Below are positions 36,726 to 46,259 of a stretch of 64,000 nucleotides of DNA, piece by piece. Below the pieces are notes generated by a model. That model searched no databases. It saw only the letters and a list, made by a program, of their open reading frames with translations, and was not told where the DNA came from. Source of the DNA: AP-15 sp963845735 (GTDB lineage: Bacteria; Pseudomonadota; Alphaproteobacteria; ATCC43930; CGMCC-115725); NCBI GenBank assembly GCA_963845735.1, contig CAWJTR010000041.1:124001-188000 (forward strand), read 5' to 3'. Each line of letters begins with the position of its first letter. Within the stretch, counting starts at the first letter, position 1. Position numbers and translations under genes: made by a program.

Positions 36726-37749
36726 ATGAGCAACATTCTCGTTGCGTCCGAGGCAGGGACCGTACAACCGGTCTTCGGCGGGCAGGCCGACGGCAACAGC
36801 TGATGTCGCGGTCGCGCGCCGCGTGATCCGCGCTGAAATCGGCGGCCTCGAAAGTCTGGCGCAGAGCCTCGACGAGGCGTTCGCCGCCGCTGTCGCCTTG
36901 TGCGCCGCGGCGCACGGACGGATCGTCGTCACCGGGGTCGGCAAGAGCGGGCACGTGGGCCGCAAAATCGCTGCCACTCTGGCCTCGACCGGAACCCCGG
37001 CGCAGTTTGTTCATGCCGGAGAGGCGAGCCACGGCGATCTCGGCATGATCGGCGCCGACGACGCGATCGTGGCGCTGTCGAATTCCGGCGAGAGCGCCGA
37101 ATTCGCCGACATCATCGCTTATTCGCGACGCTTTCAGATTCCGCTGATCGCTGTCACCGGCGGCAGAGAATCGACGCTTGCCGCAGCGGCCGACGCGGTG
37201 CTGCTGTTGCCGCCTGCCGCCGAAGCCTGTCCGATGGGCCTGGCGCCGACGACGTCGACGACGGTCATGATGGCGCTGGGCGACGCGTTAGCGATCGCCT
37301 TGCTCGAGCGCCGGGACTTTTCATCCTCCGACTTTCGCGTGTTCCATCCCGGCGGCAGGCTCGGTCGGCGCTTGTTGCGGGTTTCCGATATCATGCATGG
37401 CGCCAGCGAGGTCCCGCTGGTCTCGCCCACCGCGCCGATGTCCGAGGCGATCCTGGTAATGACGGCGCGGAGTTTTGGTTGCGTCGGCGCGTGTGATGGC
37501 GAAGGGCGGTTGATCGGAGTTGTTACCGATGGCGACTTGCGCCGGCACATGGGCGCTTCGCTGCTCGCCCGGCCGGTAGCGGAAATCATGCATCGCTCGC
37601 CAAAGACGATTGCTGCCGCGGCGTTGGCGGCGGAGGCCTTGGGGTTGATGAACCGGACCGCGATCACGTCGCTCTTCGTCGTCGACGGCGAGGAGCATCC
37701 GACCGGCTTTCTCCATATGCACGACTGCCTGCGCGCCGGGGTGGCGTAA
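36726..37749 (+). CDS. kdsD: arabinose-5-phosphate isomerase, KpsF/KdsD (probable frame break near the start)
   Basis: Converts ribulose-5-phosphate to arabinose-5-phosphate, the first step of Kdo synthesis for LPS. The SIS domain has VTGVGKSGHVGRKIAATLAS, GEASHGDLGM, ALSNSGESAEF and APTTSTTVMMALGDALAIAL, followed by two CBS domains (VSDIMHG and VAEIMHRSP). The best start is ATG 36726 (MSNILVASEAG); one extra A near 36803 then has to be removed to reach ADVAVARRVIRAEIGGLE, giving 340 residues. Otherwise a TTG at 36742 would be used. Confidence 0.9.
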
Positions 37750-37760
37750 CGGGCATTGGG

Positions 37761-38720
37761 ATGAGGTCCCCGGAACCACAGGCCGAACGGGGCCCGGTCT
37801 CCGCTGCAGCGAGGCCATTGCGGGACGCGCCCCGGTGGCGGCCGAAAGCCGCGGACCGCTACAGCCGGCGCGTCGCCCTGCTCAAACGAGTGCTGCCAAT
37901 AATCGGCGGCGCATTGTTGTTGCTGGTAGCCGCATGGCCGCGGCTGTCGCCATTGTTGGACAGCGTCCGCCTCGGCTTTGCCGCTATCGATCTGCGCGAG
38001 GCGCGCGAGCTCAAAATGCTCGACCCCCGTTATGCCGGAATCGATCGGCTCAACCGCCCCTATGTCGTAACCGCGGCCGTCGGTCGTCAAGTGCCGAATC
38101 ACGCCAATCTGATGTCGCTCGAACAGCCCCGGGCGGTGATGACCGTGCATGGTGGCGCCAAGGTCGTGCTGACTGCTGCGACTGGGATCTACCAGTCGCA
38201 AACGCAACTGCTCGATCTGTTCGGCGGCGTCACGCTGACACACCAGAACGGCACCCGGTTTGTGACGAGACGCGCCCATGCCGATTTTTCGGACAACACT
38301 GCCGCGGGCCATGATCCGATCGAGGGACACGGGCCCGCGGGCGACATTTGGGGCCAGGGCTTCATCATTCTCGATAGGGGCGACACCATCATCTTTACCG
38401 GTCGGTCGCATTCCATTCTGATCGGAACCAGGCCAGCCAAAGCAACGAGGCAGCCTCCAGCACTGCCGGCTGCGGTCGCTCAAACCGCGGCGCAAATCGA
38501 AGCTGCCGCCACCCAGCCCCGCGCCTCCCCGGCCGGCGCGCATCGCGCCGCTGTTGCCGCCCGCACCGCTCCTGCCAAGCCGACGACGCATCATTCCGCC
38601 GGAAGATCGCACCCGAACAAAAGACCGGCTGTCCGAGCAACTTCCGCCAAAAGCCGCGGCGCCGAAAAGCCGGCCAAGCGCGCGCCAGCCCGCCGCAAGG
38701 TCGAACCCGATGCCGGCTAG
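37761..38720 (+). CDS. lptC: LPS export protein LptC with long basic C-terminal tail
   Basis: A 319-residue bitopic protein. One helix (VLPIIGGALLLLVAAWPRLS) anchors it in the inner membrane; the periplasmic part (LDPRYAGIDRLNRPYVVTAA, GGVTLTHQNGTRFVTRRAHA, GHGPAGDIWGQGFIILDRG) is the OstA-like jelly roll that passes LPS from LptB2FG to LptA. After about residue 215 it continues for some 100 residues rich in Ala, Pro, Lys and Arg, much longer than the usual 190-220-residue LptC. It overlaps lptA by 11 bases. Confidence 0.92.
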   Translation: MRSPEPQAERGPVSAAARPLRDAPRWRPKAADRYSRRVALLKRVLPIIGGALLLLVAAWPRLSPLLDSVRLGFAAIDLREARELKMLDPRYAGIDRLNRPYVVTAAVGRQVPNHANLMSLEQPRAVMTVHGGAKVVLTAATGIYQSQTQLLDLFGGVTLTHQNGTRFVTRRAHADFSDNTAAGHDPIEGHGPAGDIWGQGFIILDRGDTIIFTGRSHSILIGTRPAKATRQPPALPAAVAQTAAQIEAAATQPRASPAGAHRAAVAARTAPAKPTTHHSAGRSHPNKRPAVRATSAKSRGAEKPAKRAPARRKVEPDAG

Positions 38721-39793
38721 TCACCGGATCGCAACAATGGTCATGCCCCAGCGGGTGTTGCGGCGGCGCCGGATTGTGCCGAGGCTCGCCGCATTATTCG
38801 CCGTCTTGGCTTTGGGCTCGCTCCACGCGAGGGCACAGGGCTTGAACCTCGGCGGCAATTCCAACGACAACCGCCCGATCGACATCACCGCCGATTTCGG
38901 GTCTCGAGTGGCAACAGCAGGCACAGGTCTATATCGCCCGCGGTAACGCCGTGGCCACACGCGGAACATCCGAGGTGCATGCCGATACGTTGACCGCTCA
39001 CTACCGCCCGAGCAAAAGCAAAACGGCGGAGGGCGGCAACGAGGTCTACCGTCTCGACGCCGACGGCCATGTCGTTCTGAAGGGGCCGACGCAGACCGTG
39101 GTCGGCGACCAGGCCGTCTACGACCTCGACCAGCAGATCGCCGTCGTTACCGGCAAGGCGCTCAAGCTGACGACCCCGACCGATGTCGTAACTGCACGCG
39201 ACAGTCTCGAATGGTACGACGCAACGCAGATCGCCGTCGCTCGTGGCGATGCGGTTGCGACCCGCGGCGATAAGCACATTCGAGCCGACGTGCTGACCGC
39301 GCATATGACGAAAGAGAAGCCGAACCCAGCAGGTAACAAGCCGGGTCCTGTCAATCCTGCCGAGATCAAATCAGCAGCAACGCCGGCCAAACCGCAATCA
39401 GGCGCCGCCAAGCAAGCTTCGCCGTCCGGGCCGCTCGGCGCCGACGGTGAGAGTTCGCGGATCAGCCGCGTCGACGCTCAGGGAAACGTCGTAGCGTGGA
39501 ACGCTACAGATGTCGGTCGCGGCGATTACGGGGTCTACAATGCCGATACCGGTATTGTCACACTGCTGGGGAACGTTACCATTACCCGTGGACAGAACGT
39601 CATCAGAGGCAAATATGCCGTCCTCGATCTCAACACTAATGTCAGCCGCATGATGACCGTCGCCGTGAAACCGGGTGAACCGGCGCCGCGGGTCGAGGGG
39701 CTGTTCTTTCGCCAGGACGCCACGACCGCCGCATCCAGCGGTGGCCCGGCAACCGGGGCGAAATCTGCTTCCAGCGGCCGGTCCAAGCCATGA
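38710..39793 (+). CDS. lptA: LPS periplasmic transport protein LptA (one frame break)
   Basis: About 360 residues after correction. A signal peptide (RIVPRLAALFAVLALGSLHA) precedes OstA repeats: NRPIDITADSG, QVYIARGNAVATRG, TQTVVGDQAVYDLDQQIAVV and GVYNADTGIVTLLGNVTIT. Removing one T from GATTTCGGG near 38896 restores the frame. A Pro/Ala/Lys-rich linker of about 45 residues interrupts the repeats. LptA forms the periplasmic bridge for LPS. The stop overlaps the lptB start as ATGA. As an essential gene, it is unlikely to be truly broken. Confidence 0.92.
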
Positions 39794-40620
39794 ACTGGAT
39801 GGAAAGGCGTTTCGGCTCCTCCCCCGGCGCCGAAGCCGACCAGATGCGACCGCGCCTTGTCGCCCACAATCGCGCGATGCATGGCCGCGCGTTTTCCAGC
39901 CGCGGGCTGCAGGGGCAGGGGCTGGGAAAGAGCTTCAAGCGGCGGCCGGTATTGCGCGGCGTCAACGTATCGGTCCAGCGCGGCGAGGTGGTCGGGCTGC
40001 TCGGACCCAATGGAGCCGGCAAGACTACCTGTTTTTACATCATTACCGGGTTGATCACCGCCGATACCGGGGTGGTCAGCCTCGACGGGCAGGACATCAC
40101 CGATCTGCCAATGTACCGCCGCGCTCGCCGGGGCATCGGCTATCTGCCGCAAGAGGCGTCGATCTTTCGCGGCCTTACCGTCGAGCAGAATATTCGCGCG
40201 ATCCTCGAAGTGGCGGAGCCCGAACCCGAGCTGCGCGAGGCGGCGCTGAACTCGCTCTTGGCCGAGTTTTCGATCACTCACTTGCGTCGGACGCCGGCGA
40301 CGGCGCTTTCAGGCGGCGAACGCCGCCGTTGTGAGATCGCCCGGGCGCTCGCGACCCAGCCCCATTTCATCCTACTCGACGAGCCGCTCGCCGGCATCGA
40401 TCCGATCGCGGTCGGCGACATCCGTGATCTGATCGGCCACCTCAAGGATCGCGGGATCGGCGTGTTGATAACCGATCATAACGTGCGAGAGACCTTGGAA
40501 ATCGTCGATCGAGCGTATATACTGCACGCCGGACAAGTTCTGATGGAAGGAAAACCCGCCGAAATCGTGGCCGATGCCGACGTGAGACGGGTTTTCCTGG
40601 GCGACCGGTTTAGCCTATAA
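39790..40620 (+). CDS. lptB: LPS export ABC transporter ATPase LptB
   Basis: A 276-residue ATPase. Walker A GPNGAGKTTCFYIITG (about 72), the LptB-specific GIGYLPQEASIFRGLTVEQN, signature LSGGERRRCEIARALA (about 173), Walker B FILLDEPLAGIDPIAV (about 194) and the switch His in VLITDHNVRETLEIVDRAYI. It powers LPS extraction with LptF and LptG, which are not in the window. The N-terminal 30 residues exceed the E. coli protein. Followed by rpoN, the standard order. Confidence 0.97.
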   Translation: MNWMERRFGSSPGAEADQMRPRLVAHNRAMHGRAFSSRGLQGQGLGKSFKRRPVLRGVNVSVQRGEVVGLLGPNGAGKTTCFYIITGLITADTGVVSLDGQDITDLPMYRRARRGIGYLPQEASIFRGLTVEQNIRAILEVAEPEPELREAALNSLLAEFSITHLRRTPATALSGGERRRCEIARALATQPHFILLDEPLAGIDPIAVGDIRDLIGHLKDRGIGVLITDHNVRETLEIVDRAYILHAGQVLMEGKPAEIVADADVRRVFLGDRFSL

Positions 40621-40642
40621 GCCGCTCCCAGCGGAGCATAAT

Positions 40643-42136
40643 GTGAATAGGATGGGTTTCTCCCAGCGGCTTGAGGTGCGGCAGTCGCAGGCGTTGGTGA
40701 TGACGCCGCAGCTGCAGCAGGCCATCAAGATGCTGCAGCTCTCGAACCTCGAGCTGACCGATTTCGTCGACACCGAAATCCAGCAGAACCCGCTGCTCGA
40801 ACGCCGCGAGCGAAGCACCGAAGAAGCGGCCCCAGCCGGCGCTCCGAGCGTCGCCGAGGCCGTTGTCTCGACAGCCTTGCCGGAGGCGTTGCCGGTTGAC
40901 TTTGCCCCCGATGCCGCCGAGCAGTGGCACGCCGCCGCGGGAGCCGAGGGTGACGGCTCGGTCGATCTCGGCGGCGAGCCCCAGTCCTGGCGCAGCCGCG
41001 GAACGTCTGGCGTCGAGGACCGCCCCGGTTTCGAGCAGACGGCGGCTCGGCCGCGTACGTTGCGCGAGCACGTGATCGAGCAGATCGGAACCGATTTGAC
41101 CAACCAGGGCGATCAGCTGATTGCCCTGCACCTGCTCGACCTTCTCGACGAAACAGGCTATCTCGGCGGTGCGCTCGATGGCGTGGCGCTGCTGCTCGGT
41201 TGCGCTCAGGCCCGGGTCGACGCGGTCCTCGCCCGGCTCCAGCAATTCGATCCCGCCGGGATTTTTGCCCGCGATCTGCCGGAATGCTTGGCTCTGCAGT
41301 TACGCGACCGCAACCGGCTCGATCCGGCGATGCAAACCCTGCTCGACAACCTGCCGCTGCTCGCCGCGCGCAACATCGCGGGGCTGATGCGCGTGTGCCA
41401 GGTCGACGCCGAGGACGTCGCCGAGATGATCGCCGAGATCAAATCGCTCGATCCTCGGCCGGGCCTCGCCTTCGACCCGCCGCTGGCGCAGCTGGTCGTG
41501 CCCGACATTCTGATGCGTGCGCAACCCGACGGCGGCTGGATTGTCGAGCTCAACGCCGAAACCCTGCCGCGCGTGTTGGTCAACAACAAATACCACGCGC
41601 AGGTGAGCCGGGTGGCGCGCAGCAAGGCGGAAAGGGATTATCTGACCGACCGGTTGCAGGCCGCAAACTGGCTGGTCAAATCGCTGCATCAGCGAGCCAC
41701 CACGATCCTCAAAGTCGCCGCCGAGATCGTGCGGCAGCAGGATGCGTTTTTCCGCCATGGGGTCCAGTCCTTGCGGCCTTTGATCCTGCGAGACATCGCC
41801 GACGCGATCGGCATGCACGAGAGCACGGTCAGCCGGGTGACCAGCAACAAGCACATGGCCACGCCGCGCGGGGTTTATGAGCTCAAATATTTCTTTACCT
41901 CGTCGATCCCCGCTTCGAGCGGCGGCGAGGCGCATTCGGCCGAGGCGGTGCGCTATCAGATCCGCGCGCTGATCGACAGAGAGCCCGCCGCGGCCACGCT
42001 GTCCGACGAGCGGATTGTCGAGTTGCTGCAGCGCGGCGGCGTCGACATCGCCCGGCGCACTGTCGCCAAATACCGTGAGGCGATGCGGATCCCATCCTCG
42101 GTGCAGCGCCGCCGGGAGAAACTGCTCGCGCCCTAG
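40643..42136 (+). CDS. rpoN: RNA polymerase sigma-54 factor
   Basis: A 494-497-residue sigma factor. Region I is MGFSQRLEVRQSQALVMTPQ and LQQAIKMLQLSNLELTDFV, then an acidic linker, the core-binding domain (LDPRPGLAFDPPLAQLVVPD) and a HTH (LRDIADAIGMHESTVSRVTS). The C-terminal RpoN box ARRTVAKYRE reads the -24 element. Translation may begin at GTG 40643 or ATG 40652. It controls nitrogen and other genes with enhancer-binding proteins; hpf and ptsN follow as usual. Confidence 0.96.
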   Translation: MNRMGFSQRLEVRQSQALVMTPQLQQAIKMLQLSNLELTDFVDTEIQQNPLLERRERSTEEAAPAGAPSVAEAVVSTALPEALPVDFAPDAAEQWHAAAGAEGDGSVDLGGEPQSWRSRGTSGVEDRPGFEQTAARPRTLREHVIEQIGTDLTNQGDQLIALHLLDLLDETGYLGGALDGVALLLGCAQARVDAVLARLQQFDPAGIFARDLPECLALQLRDRNRLDPAMQTLLDNLPLLAARNIAGLMRVCQVDAEDVAEMIAEIKSLDPRPGLAFDPPLAQLVVPDILMRAQPDGGWIVELNAETLPRVLVNNKYHAQVSRVARSKAERDYLTDRLQAANWLVKSLHQRATTILKVAAEIVRQQDAFFRHGVQSLRPLILRDIADAIGMHESTVSRVTSNKHMATPRGVYELKYFFTSSIPASSGGEAHSAEAVRYQIRALIDREPAAATLSDERIVELLQRGGVDIARRTVAKYREAMRIPSSVQRRREKLLAP

Positions 42137-42281
42137 CGGCTCGCAAGGTGTCCGCCAATATTGACGCGGAGACGGTGGACGCCTAGCGTGCGTCGCTTGA
42201 CCGCGTTCGAGAGCATTCCCAATTTCGCTCGCGGGAGGTCTCGACGGCCGCCCGGTGCAAGCGGGAAAGGTAAGAGCGTTC

Positions 42282-42887
42282 ATGCAGTTGACGGTCACGG
42301 GCAAGCAGATTGAAGTTGGCGATGCGCTGCGCGCCCATGTCGAAGCGAGCCTCGCCTCGATCCTTGAAAAGTATTTCAAGACCGCGATCGAAGCCCACGT
42401 CGTGGTGGCAAGGGAGGCCCATCTGATCCGGGCCGAAATCTCTCTTCACATTGGGCGCGGGATCGTTGTCAACGCCGGCGCCGCGGTCGGCGAAGTTTAT
42501 GCCGCCTTCGATACCGCCGCCGAGCGCGTGGCCAAGCGGCTACGCCGCTACAAGCGACGCCTTCGCGACCACCACGCCAAGTTCCGCGATCCGGCCGAGG
42601 TCGAAGAACGGGCGCGGGACTACGTGTTGGCGCCGGTGGCGGAGGAAGCGGACGAAGATGATCCCGCCGGCGGGCCGGCGGTCATTGCCGAAATCAGCGC
42701 CGAGCTGCCGCGCTTGACGGTAGGCGAGGCGGTGATGCGGATGGATCTCGCCGACGCGCTTGTGCTGCTGTTTCGCAACCGAGCGCATGGCGAGCTCAAT
42801 CTGGTCTATCGGCGCGCGGACGGTAATATCGGCTGGATCGATCCCGAGCTCGACCCGGCGCGGCAGGCACATCAGCGCCAAACCTGA
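42282..42887 (+). CDS. hpf: ribosome hibernation promoting factor, long form
   Basis: About 201 residues. The N-terminal S30AE domain begins MQLTVTGKQIEVGDALRAHV and includes VVVAREAHLIRAEISLHIGR and AAERVAKRLRRYKRRLRDHH; the C-terminal dimerisation domain (LTVGEAVMRMDLADALVLLF and GNIGWIDPE) marks the long form that makes 100S ribosome dimers in stationary phase. I start at the ATG before QLTVTG rather than nine codons upstream. Placed between rpoN and ptsN. Confidence 0.93.
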   Translation: MQLTVTGKQIEVGDALRAHVEASLASILEKYFKTAIEAHVVVAREAHLIRAEISLHIGRGIVVNAGAAVGEVYAAFDTAAERVAKRLRRYKRRLRDHHAKFRDPAEVEERARDYVLAPVAEEADEDDPAGGPAVIAEISAELPRLTVGEAVMRMDLADALVLLFRNRAHGELNLVYRRADGNIGWIDPELDPARQAHQRQT

Positions 42888-43024
42888 GCAGCCCCGATCG
42901 CTGATGGCTGAACCTTCCCGCTTTTGCGATTGTAGAGCGATCCCAACCATCGGGCTCGCCTGCGACGCGACCGTCCGCTGCTCGGACGAGCGTTGACGAC
43001 GCGCCGAGCCGGCCGGGTCGGACC

Positions 43025-43489
43025 ATGGAGATCACCGATCTGATCACGCCGCAAAGCGTGTTGCCGCAATTGCGCGCGGCAAATAAAAGGCAGGCTCTGC
43101 AGGAGCTCGCCAAACGCGCTGCCGCGATGACCGGGGTTCACGAGCGGACGATTTACGATGTGCTGATCGAGCGCGAGCGATTGGGCACCACCGGTATCGG
43201 TATGGGGATAGGCATCCCGCACGGAAAGCTCCCCGGGCTCGGCAAGCTCTACGGCATCTTCGCCCGGCTGGAGCGGCCCATCCCGTTCGAGGCGATTGAC
43301 GATCAGCCGGTCGACCTGATCTTTCTGCTGCTGGCCCCGGAAGCCGCTGGGGCCGACCATCTGAAGGCGCTGGCTCGCGTCTCGCGGCTGTTGCGCGACC
43401 GGGCCGTGTGCGACAAGTTGCGGGGTACGGACAACGCCGACGCGCTCTACGCCCTTCTGACCGATTTCACCGCCAGCGACGCCGCCTGA
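43025..43489 (+). CDS. ptsN: nitrogen-regulatory PTS enzyme IIA
   Basis: A 154-residue PTS EIIA-Ntr protein beginning MEITDLITPQSVLPQLRAAN. The phosphorylated His is in GIGMGIGIPHGKLPGLGKLY. It receives phosphate from EI-Ntr through NPr and regulates potassium uptake and other targets instead of transporting sugar. It ends the rightward LPS/rpoN block and converges on the DUF1150 gene four bases later. Confidence 0.95.
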   Translation: MEITDLITPQSVLPQLRAANKRQALQELAKRAAAMTGVHERTIYDVLIERERLGTTGIGMGIGIPHGKLPGLGKLYGIFARLERPIPFEAIDDQPVDLIFLLLAPEAAGADHLKALARVSRLLRDRAVCDKLRGTDNADALYALLTDFTASDAA

Positions 43490-43493
43490 CCGG

Positions 43494-43709
43494 TTAGTGC
43501 ACGCTCACCGGTTCGAGATCGTGCTGCCGCACCGTCGCAAAGGCGACGTCGCGATTGGATAGCATTGCGATCTGCGTGCCATCCGCAGCATGCACGGCGT
43601 AGCCGGTCGTGCCATCGACCACAACCGCCTTGATGTAGGCGAGATCCTGCACTCCGAACAGCGCCAGTTCGCGCGCCGACATCTGCCTTATCCGCTCGAT
43701 CTTGTCCAT
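43494..43709 (-). CDS. DUF1150 family protein
   Basis: A 71-residue protein (MDKIERIRQMSARELALFGV, AYIKAVVVDGTTGYAVHAAD, GTQIAMLSNRDVAFATVRQH), the DUF1150 family found almost only in alphaproteobacteria and typically beside hsp20. A GGAAGG-type RBS precedes the ATG. It lies 43 bases after hsp20 on the same strand and probably shares its transcript. Function unknown; a helper in heat or redox stress is a guess from context. Confidence 0.9.
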   Translation of the reverse strand: MDKIERIRQMSARELALFGVQDLAYIKAVVVDGTTGYAVHAADGTQIAMLSNRDVAFATVRQHDLEPVSVH

Positions 43710-43752
43710 TTGATCCCTTCCTTCCAACCGCGCCTTCGGCCGCGGCTGATTT

Positions 43753-44193
43753 TTACTCCTGTGAGCGCGGCGTCCGGCTTTCGCCGACGCTTTTGATCTC
43801 GACCGTGCGCACTTTGGCCTCGACCTCGGGACGGACGAGATCGATATGCAGGAGCCCGTTGTCGAGCCACGCACCGCTGACCTCGATGCCTTCCGCCAGC
43901 ACGAACGAGCGCTGAAATTGCCGCGCGGCGATGCCGCGATGCAGGTAGACGCGCTGCGCATCGTCGACCTGCTTGCCGCGGACCACGAGTTGGTTGTCCT
44001 CGACCGTGATGCCGAGGTCGCTCATCGTGAAGCCCGCGACCGCCAGGGTGATGCGCAGTTGATTCTCGCCGAGCTGCTCGATGTTGTAAGGCGGATAGCC
44101 GTCGCTCGAGATTTTGCTCACTCGGTCGAGCGCCCGCTCGAAATGGTCGAAGCCCAGGAGCAGGGGCGAGTTGAACAGCGACAACCTGGACAT
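43753..44193 (-). CDS. Hsp20/alpha-crystallin small heat shock protein
   Basis: A 146-residue chaperone. MSRLSLFNSPLLLGFDHFER is the N-terminal arm typical of the IbpA class in this group; the alpha-crystallin domain includes YNIEQLGENQLRITLAVAGF, DNQLVVRGKQ and RSFVLAEGIEVSGAWLDNGL. It holds unfolding proteins for later refolding. Transcribed with the DUF1150 gene. No ROSE-type thermosensor was recognised in the leader. Confidence 0.93.
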   Translation of the reverse strand: MSRLSLFNSPLLLGFDHFERALDRVSKISSDGYPPYNIEQLGENQLRITLAVAGFTMSDLGITVEDNQLVVRGKQVDDAQRVYLHRGIAARQFQRSFVLAEGIEVSGAWLDNGLLHIDLVRPEVEAKVRTVEIKSVGESRTPRSQE

Positions 44194-44428
44194 CCGTTCT
44201 TCTCCTCATCGGCGAGCGAGATACCGCGATCGGACCCGTACGCGGCGTCCGACCGTGGACCACATTTTCTACCCGTGATATTTGGGGTTCGGGAACCGCC
44301 GATCAAGCGAAGGGCCGCTCTGCCGCCGAGCAAGCGATCGCGATATTCCGAACCGCTGCTTCCGCCGGGCAGGGAGCGCACCATATCCTTCGGCACGGCG
44401 ATCTCCGCATCAGCAGTCGGGTGAGGCC

Positions 44429-45367
44429 ATGTCGAGACCCGGACGGAACTGGCGCGTTATCCTGGCGCTCTTCTGTTGCGCATTCCTGGCCCTGGCGCCG
44501 GCTCTTGCCGAGGCGCGCGCTGGCGGCTCCTTTGGCGGCCGGCCATCGAGCATGGGCAGCCGCGGAATTCGCAGTTGGGAGAACAACGGCGCTCAGCCGC
44601 TGAACCGCAGCCTGACCCCACAGCCCGGCCAGTCCGGCTACGCATCCAGGCCGACCTACCCCGCTTCGGGCGGCAGCCTTTTTCAGCGCCATCCGTTTCT
44701 GACCGGGCTCGCCGGCGGGCTGTTCGGCTCCTGGCTGTTTGGGCACGCCGGCAATGCCGGGACCGGCGGCGGCGCGGGATCGGCGATCGGCGGCCTGCTG
44801 TGGATTGCGATCATCGGTTTCTTGATCTGGCTGGCGTTCCGCTTCTTCCGCCGCGCGTCAGGATCGTCGGGTTGGCCCGGCGGAGGGGGCTTCACGGCTC
44901 GCTCGGCCGGAGCAGCGGCGGCGCCGGCGGTTCGAGACCGTGGCCGCGACGTCAACCTCGCCGATGCCGACCTTCAATCGTTCCAGCAGTTGCATGCGGC
45001 GATCCAGGAAGCCTGGAGCGCCGGCGATCTCGCGCGCCTGGGGCGGCTGATGACCCCCGAGATGCTGAGCTATTTCGCGGATGAGCTGACCCGCAACACG
45101 AGCCGGGGGGTGAGCAACGTCGTCTCCGATGTGCGGCTTCTCCAGGGCGAGCTGAACGAGAGCTGGGAGGAACGCGATCGGCAATACGCCACGGCGTTTA
45201 TGCGCTGGCGCGCGCTCGACTATGTCGTCCGCCTCGGCGCCTCGCCCGGAGAGCGCGGCGATCTCGTCGCCGGGGATCCGCGCACGCCGGTCGAGGCCGA
45301 GGAGATATGGACCTTTGTGCGCCCGCGCGGCGGCGCTTGGCTGCTCTCCGCGATCCAGCAAGTCTGA
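44429..45367 (+). CDS. Tim44-like domain membrane protein
   Basis: A 312-residue protein. A signal-like N-terminus (VILALFCCAFLALAPALAEA) is followed by a Gly/Ser-rich stretch (RAGGSFGGRPSSMGSRG), a hydrophobic region (IGGLLWIAIIGFLIWLAFRF) and the C-terminal Tim44-like domain (LHAAIQEAWSAGDLARLGRL through VEAEEIWTFVRPRGGAWLLS). This layout matches the MSRGS-type Tim44 proteins of proteobacteria. The domain may bind proteins or lipid at the membrane; function in bacteria is not settled. Start chosen at MSRPGRN next to GTGAGGCC. Confidence 0.85.
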   Translation: MSRPGRNWRVILALFCCAFLALAPALAEARAGGSFGGRPSSMGSRGIRSWENNGAQPLNRSLTPQPGQSGYASRPTYPASGGSLFQRHPFLTGLAGGLFGSWLFGHAGNAGTGGGAGSAIGGLLWIAIIGFLIWLAFRFFRRASGSSGWPGGGGFTARSAGAAAAPAVRDRGRDVNLADADLQSFQQLHAAIQEAWSAGDLARLGRLMTPEMLSYFADELTRNTSRGVSNVVSDVRLLQGELNESWEERDRQYATAFMRWRALDYVVRLGASPGERGDLVAGDPRTPVEAEEIWTFVRPRGGAWLLSAIQQV

Positions 45368-45388
45368 CCCAGCCGACAAAGGTTCGGG

Positions 45389-46259
45389 TTAGGGCCAAGC
45401 CGCTTCGGGAGGCAGCGACATCAGGATTGCCTCGACATTGCCGCCGGTCTTCAGCCCGAACCGGGTGCCGCGGTCGTAAAGCAGATTGAATTCGACGTAG
45501 CGGCCGCGGCGAACGAGCTGATGGCGGCGCTGCTCGTCGGTCCAAGGCAGCCTCATCCGCGGCCGCACGATCGCCGGATAGACCCCGAGAAAAGCCTCGC
45601 CGACCGCGCAAACAAAGGCGAAGTCGCGCTGCCAATCACCGCTATCGAGATAATCGAAGAAGATTCCCCCCGCGCCGCGCGCCTCGCCCCGGTGCTCGAG
45701 GAAGAAATATTCGTCGCACCAGGCCTTGAAGCGCGCGTGGCAGTCGGGGTCGTAGCCGGCGCAGGCGGCAGCGAGGGCCGCGTGAAACATCTGTTCCGCA
45801 TCCGCATCCGGATAAATCGGGGTGAGATCGCTGCCGCCGCCGAACCAGGCTTTGCTGGTGACGATATAGCGGGTGTTCATATGCACCGCCGGGACCAGCG
45901 GCGAACGCATATGGGCGACAATCGAGATCCCGCTCGCCCAAAAGCGCGGGTCCGCCGCGGCGCCCGGGATGTCGTTGCGAAACTCGGCCGAGAATTCGCC
46001 CGGATACCGTCGAGATGTTGACCCCGACCTTTTCGAACACGCGGCCGCGCATGACCGAGATGGTCCCGCCGCCACCGCCGGGGCGCTGCCACGGGGCGCG
46101 CTCGAACCGGCCAGCCGGACCATCCTCGGGACGCTCGGCGGCAAATTCGTCCTCGATTGCCTCGAACGCGGCACAGATGCGGTCGCGCAGCGCGGCAAAC
46201 CACGCGGCGGCGCGGTCGCACCGGTCGGGGTCGGGGGGAAAGGCGGCGGTTTGGCTCAT
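45389..46259 (-). CDS. hemF: oxygen-dependent coproporphyrinogen III oxidase (one frame break)
   Basis: About 289 residues after correction. It decarboxylates coproporphyrinogen III to protoporphyrinogen IX with O2 in haem synthesis. N-terminus MSQTAAFPPDPDRCDRAAAW, GGGGTISVMRGRVFEKVGVN, then in another frame EFSAEFRNDIPGAAADPRFW, WFGGGSDLTPIYPD, YFFLEHRGEARGAGGIFFDY and GRYVEFNLLYDRGTRFGL. Removing one G from GGGC near 46012 joins the parts. The start overlaps the trmL stop as ATGA, so the two are coupled. Confidence 0.92.
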
